Assembly: GCA_011391295.1 (NCBI GenBank)
Contig: JAABQT010000084.1
Location: forward strand, 1 to 6,819
Reading direction: 5' to 3'
Origin: Betaproteobacteria bacterium
GTDB taxonomy: Bacteria > Pseudomonadota > Gammaproteobacteria > Burkholderiales > SG8-39
DNA: 6,819 bases
Below are positions 1 through 4,289 of this stretch, in pieces. Both the position numbers and the translations under genes were made by a program. The notes under the pieces were generated by a model that did not search any database, was not told where the DNA came from, and worked only from the letters and a program-made list of their open reading frames with translations. Numbering within the stretch: the first letter of the stretch is position 1; each line of letters begins with the position of its first letter.

Positions 1-486
1 ACCTATTGGAGCACCTGGCCCGGCATCTGGCACCACGGCGACTTCGCGAGCCGCGACGCCGAGGGCCACTGGCGCATCTACGGGCGCTCGGACGACACGC
101 TGAAGATCGCCGGCAAGCGCACCGGACCGGCCGAGATCGAAGCGCTGCTCATGGCGAGCGGAAAGTTCGCCGAGGCCGCGGCGATCGGCGTGCCGGATGC
201 AGTCAAGGGGAGCGCGCTGGTCTGCGTCGCGGCGCCCAAGCCGGGGGTGGCGGGCGACGAGCGGCTCGCCGAACTGGTGATCGAGGCCGTGGTGCGCGGC
301 CTCGGCGTCCCGTTCCGGCCGAAGGCGGTCACCTTCGTGGCCGAATTGCCCAAGACGCGCAACCTCAAGATCATGCGCCGCGTGATCCGCGCGGCCTGGC
401 TCGGGCTGGACCCGGGAGACCTGACGGCGCTGGTCAATCCGGATTCGGTCGACGAGATCCGGCAGCGCGCCCCCAAGGCCGGGTGA
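1..486 (+). CDS. AMP-forming acyl-/acetyl-CoA synthetase, C-terminal part (5' end outside window)
   Basis: Frame 1 is open from the first base to a TGA at 484-486 and gives 161 residues, the C-terminal lid region of an ANL-superfamily acyl-CoA synthetase. These cytoplasmic enzymes activate a carboxylic acid with ATP and load it onto CoA. Visible landmarks are the GxWHHGDFA segment, the hinge motif [13 protein letters not shown] followed by the PAEIE segment, and near the end [11 protein letters not shown]. The lysine of that last motif (residue 123 of the fragment, codon 367-369) is the conserved adenylation lysine, which Pat/GNAT enzymes acetylate in this family. The motif wording is closest to acetyl-/propionyl-CoA-synthetase-type members rather than long-chain ligases. 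The acyl-pocket residues lie in the missing N-terminal two thirds, so the substrate cannot be read. The gene converges with the permease gene on the other strand, 14 bases away, so it is not part of the molybdoenzyme gene string. Confidence 0.9.
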   Translation, partial: TYWSTWPGIWHHGDFASRDAEGHWRIYGRSDDTLKIAGKRTGPAEIEALLMASGKFAEAAAIGVPDAVKGSALVCVAAPKPGVAGDERLAELVIEAVVRGLGVPFRPKAVTFVAELPKTRNLKIMRRVIRAAWLGLDPGDLTALVNPDSVDEIRQRAPKAG

Positions 487-500
487 CGCAGGCGCCGCGC

Positions 501-1349
501 TCAGCGCCGCGCGATCAGCACCAGACCGAGCGCCACCAGCGCCATGCCACCGGCGAGGCCGACAGTGAGCTGCTCCCCGAGGATCGCCATGCCGAGCAGC
601 ACTCCGGCCACCGGGGCGACGAAATTGAAGCTGATCATCACGCTCGGCCGGTAGCGGCGGATGAGGTAGAAATTCACCGTGAAGGCGAAGCCGGCGACCA
701 CGATCCCCTGATAGAGGATGCCGGCGATCGGGACCACGCCGAGGTTTTCCCAGCGGATCTCCTCCCAGGCGAGCCCGCCGGCGGCGAACAGCGGCAGCGA
801 CAGCAGCATCTGCCAGAAGGTGAGGCGCACCTCGTTCATGCTTTTCAGCAGGCGGCCGCACAGCGCGAGCCGAAGGCCGAGGAGGCAGGCGCTCGCCAGC
901 ACGAGCCAGTCGCCCGCGCTGCCGAAGGGGCTGGCGAGGCCGGCGCCGCGCGTGAGCACCAGCGCGACGCCGGCAAAGGCGACGGCGACGCCGAATGCGC
1001 GTCCGGTGCTGATGCGGTCGCCCGGGATCAGGTAGTGCGCGAACAGCATGCCGAAGAGCGGATTGGCGGCGATCAGCACCGCGCTATTGGCGGCGGTGGT
1101 GGCGCCGAAGCCGAAGTTCATGAGCGCGATCTGCACCGTGAAGAGCAGGCCGATGGCGACGAGCGGCCGCCACTCCTCGCGTTGCGGCAGGATCGGGATG
1201 CGCACGTAGCGCGCCCAGGCGTACACGCACAGGCAGCCGAGGGCGAAGCGCAGGAACCCGCTCCAGAGCGGCGGGAAGGCTTCGAGCCCGAGTTTCACGG
1301 CCACCGGATTCGCGCCCCAGAGCGTGTGGATCGCCAGGGCGGCGAACAC
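501..1349 (-). CDS. EamA/DMT-family membrane transporter
   Basis: This is an inner-membrane permease of the drug/metabolite transporter superfamily (EamA fold, two repeats of about five helices each). Members export amino acids or metabolites, but the substrate cannot be predicted here. The first helix reads LAIHTLWGANPVAVKLGL, a typical EamA opening. Further hydrophobic segments follow across the protein, ending in a helix after ILGEQLTVGLAGG and a short basic tail, IARR. From the GTG at 1349 it is 282 residues, about the normal size of 280-300. The start is uncertain: no ATG, in-frame GTG or in-frame TTG lies between the upstream gene's stop and 1349. The coding signal seems to begin slightly earlier (TWSIPARA), which would need the CTG at 1376. 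Neither candidate has a good Shine-Dalgarno sequence. The frame stays open to 2012, but that part overlaps the acetyltransferase gene and reads as an Arg/Ala-rich shadow. It is the last gene of the - strand string and may have its own promoter in the 92-base leader. Confidence 0.85.
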   Translation of the reverse strand: MFAALAIHTLWGANPVAVKLGLEAFPPLWSGFLRFALGCLCVYAWARYVRIPILPQREEWRPLVAIGLLFTVQIALMNFGFGATTAANSAVLIAANPLFGMLFAHYLIPGDRISTGRAFGVAVAFAGVALVLTRGAGLASPFGSAGDWLVLASACLLGLRLALCGRLLKSMNEVRLTFWQMLLSLPLFAAGGLAWEEIRWENLGVVPIAGILYQGIVVAGFAFTVNFYLIRRYRPSVMISFNFVAPVAGVLLGMAILGEQLTVGLAGGMALVALGLVLIARR

Positions 1350-1399
1350 GGCGCGCGCGGGGATCGACCAGGTCAGGGGAGGGCTTTCAAGGAGGCGCG

Positions 1400-1427
1400 A
1401 TTCTAACGGCAGATCGCGCGGTGTCCC
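1400..1427 (-). promoter_or_regulatory. Possible sigma70-type promoter for the EamA transporter
   Basis: In the only sizeable gap of the - strand string, the - strand reads GGGACA (1427-1422), a 16-base spacer, then TAGAAT (1405-1400). TAGAAT matches the -10 consensus at five of six positions and the -35 hexamer matches at four of six. Transcription would start near 1393, shortly before the proposed transporter start. In DNA this rich in G and C an A/T-rich hexamer in a gap stands out, but a single chance match is quite possible. Readthrough from the upstream genes remains likely. Confidence 0.3.
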
Positions 1428-1441
1428 TGCCGCTGGGCGCG

Positions 1442-2449
1442 CTATTTGCCCAGGCGCTTGACGAACGCCAGGCGCTGCCCGGGCGCGAATCCCATGCCGT
1501 AGAAAAAGCCGAGCAGCGGGAACGCCTCGCGGTCCACCACGGTCTCGACGCGCTCGATGCGCAGCGCCCGGAGATTGAGGAACAGCTGCTGCAGCAGTGC
1601 GTGCCCGACGCCGTGGTGCGAGTACTCCGGCGCCACGTCGAGCGTATCGATCACCGCCACCGGCTCGGTGCGACCGAAGTCCCCCAGATCGGCGCGTGCC
1701 ATGACGAAACCCGCCATGATTCCCTCGACGCGCGCGGCGAGCGAAATGCGCACGCCAGATTCGCGCAGCGCCTCGTCCAGGGCATGCTGCATGTAGGCGC
1801 GCCGGTCGCGCCCGGTGATGTTGCGGTCGATGCGCACCACGTCCTCGAGGTCCTTGGCCGAGAGCAGGCGCACGTCGGCGGCGTCGCGCGCCAGCTGCTC
1901 GAAGTCGTTCTGCGCCGGCGCGCTCCAGTCGTTGGCATCGCCCGGCTTGTCGCGCACCGGCGAGCCCACCGATTCGGCGCGCGCCAGCAGCGGGTTGTCG
2001 CGCAACGGGCATTCGATCACGCGGTTGGGCGCCAGCGCATAGCCGGTGCCATCGAGAAAGCGCAGCATGGCGTGATCGCGCCAGCCGGCGGCGGTGCGCA
2101 ATTCCGCGATCGAGCGTTTGCGGGCTGCGGCCTCGAGCGCGCCGTGCAGCGCGCGGCCGACGCCGCGGTTTTGCGCCGCCGGCGCCACGCTGATCACCTC
2201 GAGCCGCAACCCGGGCTCGCTGCGCCCGAATTCGCCCTCGAGCACGCGCGCCAGGGTGTGGCCACAGAACGCGCCGTTTTCCTCCGCCGCGAACTGCAGG
2301 TGCAGCTCGGGCTGGCGCAGGGCTGCGGCGAGCCGGCGCTCGAAGTAGGCGCGCCGCGTGCGGCCCGACAATTGGGCGTCGAGCGCCACCACCGCATCGA
2401 GGTCGACGGCCGCGAGGCGCCGCAGCTTCAGCTCGTGTATTGGGTCCAT
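1442..2449 (-). CDS. Tandem (two-domain) GNAT-family N-acetyltransferase
   Basis: This is a predicted cytoplasmic acetyltransferase of 335 residues made of two GNAT domains, at roughly residues 8-150 and 190-335, joined by a charged linker. The two halves are recognisable copies of each other. Each has a xGRxRRAY segment (GRTRRAY at 29-35, GRDRRAY at 213-219), a FGRxEP segment (74-79 and 258-263) and a VAP-GVG-AL motif A. The first motif A, QNRGVGRAL (93-101), keeps the Q/R-x-x-G-x-G/A signature that binds the acetyl-CoA pyrophosphate. The second, SHHGVGHAL (277-285), has Ser where Gln/Arg is expected, so it may be structural or weakly active. The ATG at 2449 lies 22 bases inside the end of the hemerythrin gene, with GGAG just upstream, which suggests translational coupling. 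The stop is TAG at 1444-1442. GNAT enzymes acetylate protein lysines, amines or antibiotics; the acceptor is unknown here. A role in modifying the encoded complex or CoA ligases is only a guess from context. Confidence 0.88.
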   Translation of the reverse strand: MDPIHELKLRRLAAVDLDAVVALDAQLSGRTRRAYFERRLAAALRQPELHLQFAAEENGAFCGHTLARVLEGEFGRSEPGLRLEVISVAPAAQNRGVGRALHGALEAAARKRSIAELRTAAGWRDHAMLRFLDGTGYALAPNRVIECPLRDNPLLARAESVGSPVRDKPGDANDWSAPAQNDFEQLARDAADVRLLSAKDLEDVVRIDRNITGRDRRAYMQHALDEALRESGVRISLAARVEGIMAGFVMARADLGDFGRTEPVAVIDTLDVAPEYSHHGVGHALLQQLFLNLRALRIERVETVVDREAFPLLGFFYGMGFAPGQRLAFVKRLGK

Positions 2450-2919
2450 AGCTCCAGGTCCGTCGCTTCGTCCAGCATTTCGTCCACCAGCGGCACCAGG
2501 GCGCCCTGTTCCTTTTCCGCGTGCGAGCCGAGCCGGTCCGCCAGTTCGAGCCCCAGGGCCTTCAGCGTACGCCAGCCCGCGGCCTCCAGCGTGCCCGCTT
2601 GCGCCTGCGCCACCAGGCCGAGCAGGGGGCGGGTCACGCCCCGGATCACCTCATGGTCCTCGAACAGCAGTTCGGCGAGCTCGCCCTCGCCGCGTTCGTG
2701 CAGGCGCGCAAACAGCTGCGTCTCCTCGAGGTCGAAATGCTGGGTGATCTCGTATTCGAGCGCCGTGCCGACCTGCGGCAACAGCACGCGCCAGGTGGCG
2801 TCGTCGGCCGCCGGCGGGCCGGCGCCCAGGCGCTCGAGAGCGCGCGCGAAGCGTCCGAGCAGGTCGATGATCGCGACGTGCTCGTCGTGCAGTTTGCGGC
2901 TGATCAGTCGCTGCAGCAT
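2428..2919 (-). CDS. Hemerythrin-like HHE cation-binding domain protein
   Basis: A 163-residue, soluble, probably cytoplasmic four-helix-bundle protein of the hemerythrin/HHE family, which binds a non-heme di-iron centre. Family members bind O2, sense oxygen or NO, or help repair or assemble iron centres. The metal-ligand pattern is visible and complete: His14 (in LHDEH), His61 with Glu65 (HFDLEE), His89 (EDHE) and His133 with Glu137 (HAEKE). His11 and His74 are additional histidines. There is no signal peptide and no membrane segment. The ATG at 2919 follows a near-consensus Shine-Dalgarno sequence and starts 12 bases after the anchor-subunit stop, so the gene is co-transcribed with the molybdoenzyme. 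Its end overlaps the acetyltransferase start by 22 bases. The position suggests protection or oxygen sensing for an oxygen-sensitive Fe-S/Mo complex, but that is inference. The domain assignment is firm and the physiological role open. Confidence 0.88.
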   Translation of the reverse strand: MLQRLISRKLHDEHVAIIDLLGRFARALERLGAGPPAADDATWRVLLPQVGTALEYEITQHFDLEETQLFARLHERGEGELAELLFEDHEVIRGVTRPLLGLVAQAQAGTLEAAGWRTLKALGLELADRLGSHAEKEQGALVPLVDEMLDEATDLELWTQYTS

Positions 2920-2925
2920 GCCGGA

Positions 2926-2933
2926 TCCTCCTT
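2926..2933 (-). promoter_or_regulatory. Strong Shine-Dalgarno site of the hemerythrin gene
   Basis: The - strand reads TAAGGAGGATCCGGCATG. The motif AAGGAGGA reuses two bases of the upstream stop codon and sits six bases before the ATG at 2919. It is the best ribosome-binding site among the gene starts in the window. It fixes the hemerythrin start and suggests that this protein is translated efficiently on its own, unlike the overlap-coupled genes before and after it. Confidence 0.8.
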
Positions 2934-3693
2934 AGCGCGTGCCGCGCACCGGCAGGTGCGGCAGCGCGTAGCCCTGGTTGAACGCGGCGCGCGTCACGAG
3001 GACGAACTTGAGCCACAGGCCGGTGGCGAGCGCCGCGGCGCCGGCGAGCTGCGCGGCGGCCGGTACCCAGTAGCCGGCCAGCGCGAGCAGCAGCGCCCCG
3101 ACGGTGCCGAGCTGCACCAGTGCCTTGCCCGGCGCCTCGAGTGCGGCGCTGGGCGCCGCAGCGCGGTAGCGCGACCAGGCGATGGCGCGCAGGACGAGCG
3201 CGAGCGCAAACCAGTTGAGCAGCAGCGGCGCGGTGGTGAACAGCAGGCAAAGGGCCGCGCCCTCCGCGAGTGCGGTGCTTGCGATCAGCAGCACCACCTG
3301 CGGCGCGCGCCAGGCGGGGATGCCGGTCGAGGCGCGCAGGATGCGCCCCTGGCAATAGACGAAGGCGAGCGCGGTCAGGGCGGCGAGGGGCAGGAAGGGC
3401 TGTGGCTTGACGATCGCCGCGGCACCGAAGGAGAACAGCAGCGCCGCGACGAACGACTCGCGTGTCATCCAGGACGTGAAGGGGTTGATAAAGACATTGA
3501 GCGCGCGCAGCTTCTTGCCGATCTCCAGCCACACGGCGCCCAGCCCCGTGGCCACGAGCACGAGCGAAAGCAGCACCGGCGCGCGGTCCTGCGGATACGC
3601 GAGCGCGGCTGCGATCATCAGCCCGGCACCCGCGCCGCCGAGCATGAAGTTCAGCGCCGCACGCTGGTCCCAGTGCTTTTGCAGCCAGTTCAC
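2932..3693 (-). CDS. padD: NrfD/DmsC-type membrane anchor subunit of molybdoenzyme (PadD-like)
   Basis: A polytopic inner-membrane subunit of 253 residues that anchors the catalytic and Fe-S subunits and passes electrons to or from the quinone pool. About eight hydrophobic stretches are visible, roughly at residues 15-33, 40-57, 80-96, 99-115, 131-150, 156-173, 190-210 and 217-238. They are separated by short basic loops, with a conserved-looking loop (NPFTSWMTRE, 70-79) after the second helix. No heme- or cluster-binding cysteine motif is present, as expected for the DmsC/NrfD class. The start is the GTG at 3693, which overlaps the TGA of the ferredoxin subunit as GTGA. This gives the N-terminus VNWLQKHWDQRAALNFMLGG, typical for this subfamily; the longer open frame upstream reads as nonsense within the ferredoxin gene. 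The stop is TAA at 2934-2932. The pad assignment follows from the neighbouring subunits. The membrane-anchor class itself is the secure part. Confidence 0.78.
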   Translation of the reverse strand: MNWLQKHWDQRAALNFMLGGAGAGLMIAAALAYPQDRAPVLLSLVLVATGLGAVWLEIGKKLRALNVFINPFTSWMTRESFVAALLFSFGAAAIVKPQPFLPLAALTALAFVYCQGRILRASTGIPAWRAPQVVLLIASTALAEGAALCLLFTTAPLLLNWFALALVLRAIAWSRYRAAAPSAALEAPGKALVQLGTVGALLLALAGYWVPAAAQLAGAAALATGLWLKFVLVTRAAFNQGYALPHLPVRGTR

Positions 3694-4289
3694 GGCGCCT
3701 TGTCCCACAAGTAGTAGAAGCGCGGCCCCGTGCCGAGCTCTTCGTGCATGCGGAAGTGCTGGTTCCCGGCGAGGAGCTGCGAGATGTTGCCCTGTGGATC
3801 CTCGACGTCGCCGAAGTGCAGCGCCTGCGCGATGCAGGAATTGACGCAGGCCGGCGTCGCCTCGGGATCGACGCCGGGTTTCAGCCCCTGCGCGAGGCCG
3901 GCGTCGATGCGCTCGACGCAGAACGTACATTTGGTGGCGACGTCCGGGCGCCGCGCGTCCTCGCTCGACTTGTAGCGCGCCTGGTAAGGGCAGGCGAGCG
4001 CGCAGTAGGCGCAGCCGATGCACAGGTCGTAGTCGATGGTGACGATGCCATCGGCGCGCTTTTTCGTCGCCGTGCTCGGGCACACGTGCATGCACGGCGG
4101 ATCGTCGCAGTGCATGCAGCCCACCGGCACGAAGGCGCGCTTCACCTCCGGGTATTCGCCCACCTCCATGTCGAGCACGCGCCGCCATTGCACGCCGGGC
4201 GGCGTGTCGTTCGTCTGCTTGCAGGCCGCGGTGCAGGTCTGGCAGCCGACGCAGCGCCGCAGGTCCGCGACCATCGCCCACCGGGTCAT
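3690..4289 (-). CDS. padC: Four-[4Fe-4S] ferredoxin-like electron-transfer subunit (PadC-like)
   Basis: The 199-residue electron-transfer subunit of a DMSO-reductase-superfamily complex. It carries electrons between the Mo catalytic subunit and the membrane anchor. All sixteen cysteines for four cubane clusters are present, in four groups: 13/16/19/23, 58/61/66/70, 90/93/96/100 and 121/124/148/152. The N-terminus MTRWAMVADLRRCVGCQTC and the C-terminal HEELGTGPRFYYLW segment resemble the beta subunit of phenylacetyl-CoA:acceptor oxidoreductase as I remember it. No Tat or Sec signal is visible, so it should sit on the cytoplasmic side or travel with a Tat-bearing partner. The ATG at 4289 overlaps the upstream TGA as ATGA, and its own TGA (3692-3690) overlaps the anchor start. 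Three consecutive genes are thus coupled in translation, which suits fixed subunit stoichiometry. Related subunits serve sulfite, tetrathionate and polysulfide enzymes, so the cluster count is certain and the substrate pathway is not. Confidence 0.85.
   Translation of the reverse strand: MTRWAMVADLRRCVGCQTCTAACKQTNDTPPGVQWRRVLDMEVGEYPEVKRAFVPVGCMHCDDPPCMHVCPSTATKKRADGIVTIDYDLCIGCAYCALACPYQARYKSSEDARRPDVATKCTFCVERIDAGLAQGLKPGVDPEATPACVNSCIAQALHFGDVEDPQGNISQLLAGNQHFRMHEELGTGPRFYYLWDKAP

Noticed and set aside
487..515. Possible bidirectional terminator between the convergent synthetase and transporter genes; GGCGC/GCGCC hairpin and a repeated GCGCCGCGC around the stop codon.
   Set aside because: The stem is only about five pairs, there is no T-run on either side, and GC-only repeats of nine bases are expected by chance in this DNA.
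6..1406. A 466-codon + strand frame spanning the synthetase fragment and the antisense of the transporter.
   Set aside because: It crosses two unrelated genes in wrong frames, and its translation is low-complexity Arg/Glu/Ala/His sequence. It is a composition artefact.
1350..2012. N-terminal extension of the EamA transporter up to 2012 (giving 503 residues).
   Set aside because: The extra part overlaps about 570 bases of the acetyltransferase gene on the same strand, is Arg/Ala-rich without membrane segments, and would make the protein far longer than the family norm.
1421..3714. Two long + strand frames (1421-2935 and 2521-3714) antisense to the acetyltransferase, hemerythrin and anchor genes.
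   Set aside because: Their translations are biased, lack domains and cover several convincing - strand genes with intact catalytic or metal-binding motifs.
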